The notes below the pieces were generated by a model. That model ran no database searches. It was not told the origin of the DNA and saw only the letters and a list, made by a program, of their open reading frames with translations. Positions 45,436 through 55,450 of a DNA stretch of 64,000 nucleotides are shown one piece after another. The DNA is from Blastobasis lacticolella (lineage: Eukaryota > Arthropoda > Insecta > Lepidoptera > Blastobasidae), in the NCBI GenBank assembly GCA_905147135.1, contig LR990053.1, positions 16,876,501 to 16,940,500 of the forward strand, written 5' to 3'. The first letter of the stretch is position 1, and each line of letters begins with the position of its first letter. The position numbers and the translations under genes were made by a program.

Positions 45436-45905
45436 TTCTATGTCTATGTCTATGTCTACGTGGCTTTTGAAGAATCCCAAATGCTTCAAATCACTTTTTA
45501 TTCATTTGCCTTTACAAAAATCCACGGGAATGAAGACGCAGCACAAGCCGAGTCTCATCGCAAAGGTGCCGATTTAAAAGGAGATTTGTCTTCCAAATTG
45601 ACACTGGCACATTTTTGTAATTAGTGCGAAAAGAGATCGCGCTCAAAAGAGACTTCAATGGCACTTAATCGGGCGCTCGCTGACAAGAACAAAAGCTGTA
45701 AAAATGCAAAAATATGCCGACAAATTCCGGATTGAGGGGATTAAAACCGGATCGGGAGTTTGAGCGTTAATGATAATTACTATCAAATGGCCATTAGAAT
45801 ATACTTCGCTTCTTATTTCTTTAATAAAACGCGGAAAAAAGAAAATTTTGTTTTCGTTCCCGTGAAGAGATTATAATGGGTTCTAATCGAAGTTTTGAGT
45901 GGTGT
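45436..45905. other. second copy of the 470-bp identical block
   Basis: Base-for-base equal to 41394-41863. The first mismatch on the right is at 45906 (G against A at 41864), and differences become dense again within the next 120 bases. Confidence 0.6.
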
Positions 45906-46029
45906 GTTTAATTATTTTCTATTAAGAGTATCGTGCAACGTGAACCAAATTTAAGTAACGTTGTTTTATTTTGAACCTCTAAAGGGCTTACCAAATGATT
46001 GAAGGAGTACCTCCACATCCAGGTTAACC

Positions 46030-46537
46030 GGTCCAAGCGATACTTCACCCCAGGGCAGCGCTTGCTGCTGTACAAGGCACAAGTGCGGCCACATATGGAG
46101 TATTGTTCCCATCTTTGGGCCGGCGAAACTGGCGACCTGCTTAATCCTCTGGACTCCGTACAGAGACGCGCCGTACGAATTGTCGATGATCCCATACTAA
46201 CACGCAAGTTGGAACCACTGGCAAACCGAAGGGACTTTGGCTCCCTGTGTGTGTTCTACCGGCTGTACAATGGGGAGTGTTCCGAGGAACTTTTCGATCT
46301 GGTGCCCACAGCACAATTCCGCCATCGCACCACCCGCCGTGGGCTTGGTACTCATCCTCACTACGTAGACCCTCTGTTGGTCATGACGCGAAGGTTCGAA
46401 AGAACGTTTCTCGCTCGTGCGATTCGGATGTGGAATGAGCTCCCAGCCACAGTGTTTCCTTTGGACTATGACATGGGATTGTTCAAGAGGTATATTAGAG
46501 GTCTCTTCAGAGGCGGGCAACGCATCAGTGACTCCCC
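46030..46537 (+). pseudogene. LINE ORF2 C-terminal part
   Basis: An open frame reads FTPGQRLLLYKAQVRPHMEY, CSHLWAG, LDSVQRRAVRIVDDP, FYRLYNGECSEELFDLVP and RMWNELPATVFPLDYDMGLF. This is the C-terminal half of a Jockey/CR1-like LINE protein, downstream of the reverse transcriptase. It is intact up to the R1-type insertion. Without the insertion the frame would continue into the segment starting at 47081 and end soon after. No catalytic domain is present. Confidence 0.85.
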
Positions 46538-47065
46538 TTTTTTTTTTTTTTTTTTTTTTTACGTGGGGAAAATCCATTTGCGGATATCTTTACGGAGAAG
46601 ATTATGTGGGACTCGCCTGTCAGTGACAGTTACAGTCCTACCCACTAAAAACCACCACGTTTCCCCTCATGTTCTCTTTCTCAACAAGATTACGGGACCG
46701 CTAAGCACACTCCGCAATCTCGTTGAAGAGTAGTTTGCTAGTATGGCAACCACCTCTTACTATTTCTGCTCTCAATTTTCTTACGGGCTTACGTTAAGCC
46801 TTCATTGGCTCTTCGCCTGGCCCGCGCTCTCCGGCTCGGCAGAGACAGCGGATCCCGCTCCCGCTCCCGTTCTTCGGTCTCCTTCTGCGACATAACCTCT
46901 TCGCAGAAGGTAATTACTGCCTCCCATGACCTCTCGTTATCAACCATACGGGACATGACGATTGGAAGACTGAGATCGGCGCCCACTACCGTGACGAGGC
47001 GATCTCGTTGAGCCACCCATCTCGGGCACACCTCCAAGGTGTGCTGCGCTGTGTCCAGCGCAGCA
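46538..47065 (-). mobile_element. R1-clade LINE, 5'-truncated, 15-bp target duplication
   Basis: The direct repeat CATCAGTGACTCCCC lies at 46523-46537 and 47066-47080. The insert begins with 23 T's (reverse poly-A tail, 46538-46560). On the minus strand the frame 47065-46789 reads TAQHTLEVCPRW, then DLSLPIVMSRMVDNERSWEA and FCEEVMSQKE, the C-terminal end of R1-type ORF2, followed by about 230 bp of 3' UTR. Exact boundaries and the clean target duplication suggest a fairly recent event. Confidence 0.9.
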
Positions 47066-47175
47066 CATCAGTGACTCCCCTGGTGTTGCTGATGTCCATA
47101 GGCGGCGGTGACCACTTTCCATCAGGTGGCTCGCTGGCCTGTTTGTCTACCGTATAACATAAAAAAAAAAAAAAG

Positions 47176-47410
47176 GTTTCAACCTTCAACAGTCCACTGC
47201 AGGACTTAGGGCCTCAGGAAAGGGGAGCTTATTGCCATAATCTCCACGCTGGGAAGGTGGGTTGGCGATCCCAGTGTTATGAATATAACAATGTTAAACG
47301 CTGCTGCCCATTTTCGAATAGTTTGTTTCGATAGATTGCTTCGAAAAAATTTGTCGCCTTATACGACACCCATGTGTAAGAGGTTGGTACTATTTTACTA
47401 TGATGAATAC
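47176..47410 (-). mobile_element. short repeat family III, inside duplication copy 2
   Basis: Counterpart of 41985-42240 with the same orientation, resuming directly after the LINE insertion (TTTCAACCTTCAACAGTCCA). Confidence 0.8.
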
Positions 47411-47904
47411 CAATGGCCAACAGGTGTCCGGGCAACGCATGGGTATCGCCCCTGGTTTGCTGATGTACATAGGCGACAGTGACCACTTTCCATCAGGTGG
47501 CCCGCTTGCCTGTATGCCTGCCGTATTAAATTAAACAAAACACCAGTGTCTAAGTCAGTGGATTCGGTTGGTATTGCATTCCACTCTGCGGACACCACAC
47601 AGCCACTGTGCGGCTTTACACCACACTCGTAAAACACATAATTCCAAGCCACAATTGACGTTTACCAAATTTAATTTTACAATTAATAAATTATGTACAA
47701 AATGTTAAACGACAACTCTGAACTAAACTGCTAACTGCATCGACTTGGGTTAAGTTTTCATGTTGATTGCATGTTTTGCTCGTAACAAACTTATTTAGTC
47801 TTACTTTACGTGTGGAAACCTATAATTAACTAACTGTAGTTATGGTTGTAGCTATTGTTATGTAATTCTGTAGGTTTTCCAAATAAATAAATAAAGCGCT
47901 ATTT

Positions 47905-48257
47905 TTAAGAGAGGTAGGGCATAGCGGGGTATCTCGTTTGAATTGGAGCCGCCCGACTGGGGAAGTACCTCCACCTTACAGAATATCGCAGCTAAAAAAT
48001 ACTCTTTTAAATAGTATTGTGTTTCTGCCGGTGAGTAAGGTTTCCAGTGCTCCATGGGGTGGGGATTTGGGGAACCGTGGCTTTGGCAGTGGAGTGGTAT
48101 TTGCTTTTTGCTGCCAGAGCAACGTGTTATAGAGGTGGGCAACGCATTAGCGATACTCTTGGTGTTGCTAATGTCTATAGGCAGTGGTGACCACTTTCCA
48201 TCAGGTGGCCCGCTTGCCTGTTTGCCTACCGTATGACATAAAAAAAAACAAAAAAAA
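47905..48257 (+). mobile_element. LINE 3' end (tail family A)
   Basis: AAGAGAGGTAGGGCATAGCG to CCTACCGTATGACAT plus an A-rich tail. It is the most complete uninterrupted copy of this tail in the window and lies inside the end of duplication copy 2. Confidence 0.8.
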
Positions 48258-48294
48258 ACTGAATTAATGTCAATATCTATCTCTTTACGTAGCG

Positions 48295-48480
48295 TTTTGT
48301 AGCGTACCATGATCCAACCTGGTCAGCTATCCTGTTAACACAGTCATGGAGGTCAGCTGGCAGGCGTTTTACTGTTGTTACCTGATTTATCAAATCCTGG
48401 ATCATGGTCAAAGGGGGCGCCGGAGCCTCGCGCACGTTAGCATAACCGGGATATTGACCCCCTTTTGCTAGCAAACAGCC
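48295..48480 (+). repeat. SINE II-like body fragment
   Basis: CATGATCCAACCTGGTCAGC, GGAGGTCAGCTGGCAGGCGT and GTTACCTGATTTATCAAATC follow the SINE II body order. No tRNA-like head. Confidence 0.5.
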
Positions 48481-49199
48481 TTTTTCGGGACCTAGCTACA
48501 AGCGATTTTATGTTGGTTATACATTCACCAGAGCAACATGACGATGTCAATCTGTATGTTATCAGACTTTTTACAGGTTTATGGAATGTTTATGAATAAG
48601 GAATTTTATAATACGGTTTAAAAGCCTAATGTGTGTTTTAGCTAATGAATGTTTTAAACCTTCTATAAGGTATTTTTATGACTAAGACCGCATGACTTTG
48701 TATGTCCTCTAGAGGGCGCCATATTACATTTAATGTTACGTCACATATAGACTGATAGGCGCCATAGGTTATCTTACGTCAACAAGTACAAAAAAAAATC
48801 TACTTGGTAGTGATAGTAGAGGCTTAGGAGATCCATAAAACGTTTGTCTGTCCGTGCGTAACTAGGAACAAAAAATTATTTAGTGCATCAGCTACATAAC
48901 TTTATTCTTTCTTTTCATTTAGTTTAATTGCGTAGGAAAATGTTATCTTTTATTTTCAATAGGTAATTGACAATGTGTACCACATTTACCTCAAATATCT
49001 AATACATACACGTCATGCCCTTTTCCTGTACGAGTTGACTTGCGCTTGCGGTCCTCACAGTGCTGCCAGAGCAACGCAAAGTATCTAGAAGGTTATAATT
49101 TAGCTTTAAACCACACAAACATAATGGCAAGTAAATAAAAACTAATTAAAGGTAATTAATTACATTTACTAAAATATTTTGTAAACTACTCAACCGATT
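48481..49199. other. no recognised feature
   Basis: AT-rich; CTCTAGAGGGCGCC near 48708 may belong to a short repeat. No gene supported. Confidence 0.4.
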
Positions 49200-49452
49200 T
49201 GATGACCTGAGTGGTTCAGTGGTCAACATGCCAGTCAGCCACGCAAAAGGTCCCGGGTTCGATTCCCGGTTAAGAAATTTAAATGATGAATTTTAATTTC
49301 TGTTTTGGGTCTGGGTGTTCTATGTATATTAAGTATGTATTTAAAAGTATATAAGTAGTATAGTTAGGTAGCACCCATAGTACAAGCTTTGTTTAGTTTG
49401 GGGCTAGATGGCGCTGTGTGGATTTGTACATTACTATATTTATTTATTTATG
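49200..49452 (+). mobile_element. SINE family I
   Basis: TGATGACCTGAGTGGTTCAG and GGTCCCGGGTTCGATTCCCG (B box), with a small deletion after the B box, then GGGTCTGGGTGTTCTATGTA and GGGGCTAGATGGCGCTGTGT and an ATTT tail. About 0.4 kb upstream of the Gly-rich secreted protein gene. Confidence 0.9.
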
Positions 49453-49469
49453 ATTTGCTACCGAATGCT

Positions 49470-49615
49470 AAACTGCCGAACTAGATTAAACTGACTTTCA
49501 AAAGATTTAAAGAACAAAAACCGCGTCGAAATCGGCACACACACACACACACACATCTCCACATGCACACATGTTAAACATGTCACTCCTCTTTTTACAA
49601 ATGCAGTGACATATG
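49470..49615 (+). repeat. family D fragment with (CA)n
   Basis: ACTAGATTAAACTGACTTTC and CCGCGTCGAAATCGGCACAC correspond to family D. A CA microsatellite at 49535-49553 replaces part of its middle. Confidence 0.55.
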
Positions 49616-49764
49616 ATGCACAAGCTGGCAATGCTTACACTTCCGAAGAAATCAAAAGATATCGGGGATTATGTCAAGGTGCCTCAAGTGTATCGTTTGC
49701 TTACCATAAATAGAAATTACGTCAACACTCGAGTTCACTTTAGTAATAGCGCATTGTTTTCCTG

Positions 49765-49775
49765 TCAGTTCAGTC
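49765..49775 (+). promoter_or_regulatory. possible arthropod initiator (TCAGTT/TCAGTC)
   Basis: Two overlapping TCAGTY elements lie 56-66 bases before the first in-frame ATG. This is the usual arthropod initiator consensus. No TATA box is visible at the right distance, so the start site is tentative. Confidence 0.3.
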
Positions 49776-49830
49776 GCACCTTTGGTAATTGATTTAATTG
49801 ATTTAATATATCTATAAAACAGGTTTTCGA

Positions 49831-52800
49831 ATGTTATTCTGGTGTAGGCTTAGAATGTGGTCCACATGGTGTGGAGTTCTAGTGCTTTTGGCTGGTTGCT
49901 GGGCTGAGGATCGCAAAGACAACAATTCAGGTATTTTTTTCTATGTTATCCGGCAGACAAACAGGCAAGCGGGCCACCTGATGGATGGATCTGTTTATCT
50001 TTTTCCTGAATGACCATTTTAAATGACCGCCCTAATGTATGAAAGCTTGTACTACGGAGAGGTCAAGCTGTATATCTGGTTCTATACAACCGAATTAAAA
50101 TATGGCCTAGATTTAAAGTTAGACCCCAAATTACCAGACTGTGAAAACCTTATTAAAAATCCATTCGGCATAATATACATATTGATTATAGTTTAGCTGG
50201 TCTATTATGGTTCCACATCAGGTGTTCCTGTTTCCAATATCAATTATACCGTATATGTTGTCCAGGCTTATTATCTACCCAACAAAAAAAGTTTCATTCA
50301 AATCCGTCTAGTAGTTATGGAGATTAGCGTGTACAAACTGACAAACAGACAGACAAAACATTAAAAATACTTATTCTATTACTATTTCTTCATCGCCCTA
50401 CGTTATTTTTATGTAACATCCTTTTTTACTATTTTATTATATGTATACTAGATTTCAAGTTTGGCTTAATGAGTAGCAAGTATCTGTAAAAGTGTGTAGT
50501 GATCGAAGAACGAACAACGAGCATTTTTGTTAAACTAGCCACCTAATAATAAGTGACGATGCGGCCAAAGACGGAGCATGTCTGTTCCTCATTCACACTT
50601 TTTCACACATAAGAAACCTATCAGAACTTTCTTAGAAATATGTTGTTAATTCCACGAATATTCACTGGCTGTTAAGGTAGTTTTTATTATGTCTTACGGT
50701 AGGCAAACAGGCAAGCGGGCCACCTGATGGAAAGTTGCGCCGATAGACATTAGCAACACTAAGAGTATCGCCAATGCGTTGCCCACCTCTATAACCCCTC
50801 CACTGTCAAAGCCATGGATCCCCAAATCCCCACCCCATACAGCACTGGAGACCTTACTCACCGGCAGAAACATAATACTATTTAAAAGAGTATTGTTTAG
50901 CTGCTGTATTCTGTAAGGTAGAGGTACTTCCCCAGTAGTACACGAAATCAAACTAAAACTTATTTATTTATTTATTTTCAGTTCATCATAATGTTGTCGC
51001 GACTGCAGTAGATAAGAGCATAGTGGCGGATGCTAAACAGGTAGTTACCATTGGAAAATAATATAAACAAATTTTTTAAAGTATTTTAATAATAATAATA
51101 TAATACGAGTATAACGTTTATTTCAGGCAATAAGTTTACAAGTTATATACTACGTATACAAAGCCCATATATTGTTAGTAATACTATTGAAACTAAGAAA
51201 CATGTTTTCTTTATTTTCAGATAACATTACATTCTCTTGAAACAAAGGAAGAACCTGCAGAAAGTGATTTAGATGCTGCCGGATATAATGAGATAGCACT
51301 AAAAGTTATATCCGCCATGAAGGGTACATTCCAGGATTATTTCAAAGAAAAAGAACATAGGGTTAGGGATCGTGACATTCGATTAATTGGCACAAAGATT
51401 AAATCCTGTATTGAAAAATTAACACATTTGAATGAGACAGACTTAACATTAAAAAGAGCGGTCATAAAAGTAATAAATATGATTAAAATAGATGCCCCAG
51501 TAGAAATAATGACTTCTATATTTGAATCTAAGAAGCTTTCAGTATTATTTTTTAATGAAGTTGATGATATATTAACGTATTTGAATAGCTTGAGCTCATG
51601 GTACGAATTCGTTACTTTACTTTATAATAGATTATCTGAATATGACGTACAAAGAGATAACAAGAAATGCTTCATCGATGAGAACATCGTTATTAAAGAT
51701 TGGGAAAACAGGAAAGTCTCTGATACAACATTTCACGAGTACCTTACGAAATGTTTGCGAGGCGGTTTTCAAGAAAATTATGACGAAATCAAAAATATAA
51801 CTCTTGATGTTTTCAAAATAAAAACTGTACTGAATGTTATTAAGTTAATGACTGAAGATGACCCCGACATTCTGAAATACATTGAAAATACCTCTTTGGT
51901 GATATCTAGTAGGTTCATCAAGACAAGCAGTCTGAAACAGATACCTTCGGCAAAGTTTTCTAGCTTGAAATCTATAACAATGATGGCATTGGACAAGATA
52001 TTTATTGACGACTCAATTTCCATGGTTTCCGACCAGGGCGTACAAGTTAATATAATTTCACCGGTGTGGGAAGTCATAGGTAAGCAAATTATTAATCTCA
52101 ATGGCAAGGAGTTACCTGAAGAGAAAAATTCCGAAATCCAAAATGCCAATGGGATGGGCGAACCTGGTCGCAGCGGAAATACTGCAGGAAGTTTCTTTGG
52201 AATAGGGGAAACATATATTAACGGTGAAAATCTGACTATATCTGCATGTGGCAGCAATGGGGGTGCTGGACAGGTCGGACGGAGTGGCAGAGATGGATTA
52301 TCAAGTCAACCAGCCCCAACGTTAGATAGAGATACTATTGTTGAATTAAAAAAGGGCAACATATCTGTTTGGACTACTAAAGGCTATAATGTCACTATAA
52401 CTCGGCACACACATTACAATATATCTAGACAAACCTATAACATCGTTAAAGCAAAGGGAAAAGATTGTACTGACGGGGAAGACAGTAGTGCTGGAGGTGC
52501 GGGTGGATTTGGTGGGAAAGCAGGAAATGTAGCGTTCATAGATTTCTCTGATATATCTGGAGTAAGATATGTCACCCAGGAGGGTTTGTCTGGATCTGAT
52601 GGCAGACCAGGTAAGGCTGGATTGGCAGGTCTGCCGGCAACTGTAATGGCTGTCACTGTATACACGATTCCACCCGCTGATCCCCCCTACAGTCCCGCTT
52701 GCTTCATGTCCAATGTTGTTGGCATTCATCCTCTCGACTGTGGAAAAGAATTTATAGTAGATGAACAAGTTTTTGGAAAAACATGTAGAAATGGAAGTGA

Positions 52801-53179
52801 ACCTGTCAATGTCAATGATATAGGCAGAGAACAACCCAAAGAACCGACCAAAATACCTATAACAATGCTAGTCCACAACTATACAAAGTTTGTAAGGACA
52901 AATATAGTATCGTCTATGAATGAAGTGAATTTATGGAAATTTGTTTATCAGTGTGAAAACGATGTGCTACATGAATTTGATATGGATGACAATGAAACAA
53001 CACCCAAAGATATACGCATAGATAAAGGAACAATATCCAAAGATATTGTTCCCTCAATTCCCGCTAAACCAAGTCAAGTTCTCTCATGTTTAGCCTCAAG
53101 GCTTTCCTCTTTCATGCATATGATAATTTTGTTAACTATATTTCAAATAAATTTGTTTTTAAAAAAATGTCTAGACTAG
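49831..53179 (+). CDS. secreted/membrane-anchored Gly-rich (collagen-like) protein, family unknown
   Basis: Three exons: 49831-49930, 50982-51040 and 51221-53179. The introns start GTATTT and GTAGTT and end TTTTCAG, with phases 1 and 0. The product is 705 residues. The start at 49831 is the first in-frame Met; the Met at 49855 gives an equally good signal peptide (core WCGVLVLLAGCWA, cleavage expected before EDRKD). Residues about 55-360 are charged and mostly helical-looking. Residues about 363-525 alternate Gly-rich blocks (GEPGRSGNTAG, GSNGGAGQVGRSGRDG, GGAGGFGGKAG, GSDGRPGKAGLAG) with beta-rich stretches (NISVWTTKGYNVTITR). Ten N-glycosylation sequons and several Cys pairs support an extracellular fate. 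The hydrophobic segment about 684-700 (MIILLTIFQINLFL) could be a membrane anchor or a GPI signal. The Gly blocks are too short for a true triple helix. I do not recognise the family. Repeats sit only in intron 1. Confidence 0.85.
49944..49985 (-). repeat. LINE tail scrap in intron 1
   Basis: GTTATCCGGCAGACAAACAG and CGGGCCACCTGATGG are the minus-strand tail motif of the CACCTGATGG LINEs. It starts only about 15 bases after the exon 1 donor site. Confidence 0.7.
49986..50681. other. intron 1 of the Gly-rich protein gene, mostly unassigned
   Basis: AT-rich intron sequence. A family F/D-like scrap (TTTCATTCAAATCCGTCTAG) lies near 50291, with a following ACAGACAGACAAA. Confidence 0.5.
50682..50945 (-). 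mobile_element. LINE 3' end (tail family A) in intron 1
   Basis: ATGTCTTACGGTAGGCAAAC and GCGGGCCACCTGATGGAAAG to GTACTTCCCCAGTAGT. Short internal deletions relative to 3021-3395. It ends about 35 bases before the exon 2 acceptor. Confidence 0.75.
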
Positions 53180-53569
53180 ATAGAAATTATATGGCGCTGC
53201 GTATCGGGCACATGTTCTCATCGCGCTGGAAGTTCGTCAAATGCAACAAGATTTAAATAATTTATACGAACTTTTAAACCCACAACATGCTCCGCACCTG
53301 TGCTCCTCTTGTATGTGTAAAATCAAATGTCATATTACAACCTCCTTGGATCAGCCATATTGGAAAGCGCACTAAGCACGCACTTTGACGTCAGCACTTT
53401 TTATTCAACATAAATATGTCAATTTCGTATTCATGTATTCAGTTTTATTTGTACATCGTTCAAATCTTTGGTTATATAGAAATTACGCCATATACGCGCG
53501 CCTTAATCGCTTGTTAATACTAGTCCCTAGCTCTTAGCACTGTATTGTACCCACCTAATTAATGTACCC

Positions 53570-53575
53570 AATAAA
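53570..53575 (+). terminator. polyadenylation signal of the Gly-rich protein gene
   Basis: AATAAA in CCCAATAAAAACATG, about 390 bases after the stop codon at 53177-53179. A second AATAAA is at 53775-53780 and could give a longer 3' UTR. Confidence 0.55.
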
Positions 53576-53580
53576 AACAT

Positions 53581-53940
53581 GAAGTATAACATATTGTGAG
53601 TTACGTCGCTGGTGTTTCAGTAATACAACTATTTATGGCTTTTTAATGTTTTTCAATATGTATGCTGGGCTCATAGCCTAGCATCTAGTGTAAGGATACA
53701 AAGTATAGTTGAATGTATTTATAAACTATAATTATTAATGAAATGTAATGAGAATATGAGTCTGTGAAACTTAAAATAAATGATATTTAATTTAATTTAA
53801 TAATTTAATTTAATAATTAGTCGTTTAGCTCATAAATGGATAAACACAATGTCCCAATGTCCAATAAACACAATCTTTGGAATAGATTTGCCAAGGAAAA
53901 CAAAAGCACACACAAACATACACAGAATATACACATCATT
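53581..53940. other. no recognised gene; possible distal 3' UTR
   Basis: AT-rich, with TTTAATTTAATAATTTAATT near 53790. Confidence 0.4.
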
Positions 53941-53944
53941 TAGC

Positions 53945-54055
53945 CTCCTCCACATCCATGGAGGGCTTTGCGATAATCTTCACGCTTGGCGGGTGGGTTA
54001 GAGATTGCAGGGTTGCACTCACATCAGAAAACACTGCTGCGTGTAGATCAAAGTC
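53945..54055 (-). repeat. short repeat family III fragment
   Basis: ATAATCTTCACGCTTGGCGG and GTGGGTTAGAGATTGCAGGG match the reversed centre of family III. Ends missing. Confidence 0.55.
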
Positions 54056-54346
54056 TTAGATGGTCAGTCTCCCAATAAATAAAGTTTATTTGCATCTTCT
54101 CAGACATTAAAGACGAATTGTACGACATCAAGAAGCCAACTTAATTTAGTAAATATTTGAATGCAAACTCTTTGCGTTACACACCCAATACTATATTAAT
54201 CTTAACCACAGACATAACAAATATTACCTATTCACTCACTCTACAATAATTGTGAATAGCTCGAAAGTTACACGGTACCGTACGGAAGTAAGTCCGATGT
54301 AAGACTAAAAATATTAATATCTAGAGCGTAAAATGTGGTATAATAG

Positions 54347-55450
54347 GTTGGGGAGAAAGTTTCTTCGCATTTTATATAAAAATTCAAAACATTTTTAATA
54401 TAGTTTGTTTACATTTAACTAAAGTATGTAGGTACCATTTTGTTCGGTAACTTTTTGCCATCTTATAGGTAGGGACATGATCCCATTGCTATAGAAATTT
54501 TGGGGCTACTAATAAAAAACTACGTCAAGTAAATTTGGCAGTCCTCTCGTGATGTTAACCTGACACTGCCTAAAGTATTCTGAAGAGACCGAAACAGGTG
54601 GAAATCTGAAGGTCAGTACTATACGGCGGATGCATTAACACCTCCCAGCCAAACTCTCTTAAATTTTTGCTGAGTGGTTAAAGATGTGTGAGGTCTAGCG
54701 TTATCATGATGAAAAACCACACCCCTTCTGTTGATTAATTCCGGCCGCCTAATCTCAACTTCTTGCTTTAATCTTATCTTCGCATCAATTTATTGTTGTT
54801 CGCAGTAGAGTTCTAAATCGATGGTCCTGCCTGGTGGTAACAGCTCATAATGAATAATGCCCGTCCAATCCCACCACACACACAGCATCACCTTGTTGCG
54901 AGTTAACCCGGGTTTCGCCACAGTCTGTGAAGCTTGACCGGCCTTTGACCATGACCTTTTCGCACGTTCTTGTCGTACGTGATCCACTTTTCATCACCAG
55001 TTATCAATTTCTTCAAAAATGGTTCAGTTTCATTACGTCGTAATAAAGAATCGCAAATGAGTACACGGTTCATTCGGTTTCTTTCAGAGAGCTCGTGAGG
55101 TACCCAAATATCGAGCTTTTTTGTGTACCCATTTTTTTTTTAAATGCGCCAAAACTGTTTTGTGGTCAATTCCCAGTTCTTCAGCTATGTCGTAACTACT
55201 GATATGCAGATCTTGTTCCACTTTTTCAAAAATAGCATCCATTTTACCGTAACAGGGCGACCAGGGTGACGTGCATCTTTGACATCAAAATTTCCGGATT
55301 GAAAACGCTTTAACCAAATTTGTGTTACTCTCACAGGCATTATGTCCATAAACATCGCAAATTTTTTTCGCGGCTTGCGTTGCATTTTTACCTTTTTTGT
55401 AGTAAAATTTTAAAATGTATCTATTTTCTTCATTAGATTCACTCATCTTG
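54347..55450 (-). mobile_element. mariner-like element (DD34D-like), 5' end missing
   Basis: The terminal sequence TTGGGGAGAAAGTTTCTTCG (54350) is a mariner-type end. The transposase reads towards it on the minus strand. No matching complement of this end is found within the next few hundred bases above 55450, so the other terminus is lost or too diverged. Confidence 0.75.
54415..55447 (-). pseudogene. mariner transposase, degenerate
   Basis: The first Met is near 55446 (MSESNEENRYILKFYYKKGK). The helix-turn-helix region follows with TQIWLKRFQSGNFDVKDARH and PGRPV. The catalytic region has PGLTRNKVMLCVWWDWTGII and HYELLPPGRTIDLELYCEQ (54987-54790). Then come a shifted GVVFHHDNARPH-like stretch near 54715 and an LPNKMVPTYF-like end. 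Several frame changes and stops prevent a product. The motifs are those of classical mariner transposases. Confidence 0.8.

Larger units (their letters stand above)
46026..47173 (+). mobile_element. Jockey/CR1-type LINE, 5'-truncated, with target duplication AGGTT
   Basis: AGGTT at 46021-46025 and 47174-47178 flank a copy that ends in poly-A (47161 on). It codes for the C-terminal part of the LINE ORF2 and carries the 3' UTR GGTGACCACTTTCCATCAGG. Another LINE is inserted at 46538-47065. The equivalent site in duplication copy 1 (41981-41985, CCAGGTTTCAACC) is empty. Confidence 0.9.
42711..48268. repeat. segmental tandem duplication, copy 2 (expanded by insertions)
   Basis: Same order as copy 1. 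It is interrupted at 46021-47178 by a LINE with AGGTT duplicated on both sides, and near 47905-48257 by a LINE tail family A copy just before the terminal CTGAATTAATG. Copy 1 has neither insertion, so both came after the duplication. Confidence 0.95.

Noticed and set aside
46247..46626. Other frames across the LINE at 46-46.6 kb
   Set aside because: Shadows of the LINE ORF2 frame; they run into the poly-T of the R1 insertion.
49831..50013. Single-exon 60-residue protein starting at 49831
   Set aside because: The frame reads through the GTATTT donor into a LINE tail. Splicing at 49930 joins it in phase to downstream exons of a long protein.
51778..52834. Long minus-strand frames of 159 and 162 codons
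   Set aside because: They are shadows of the + strand Gly-rich protein coding exon.
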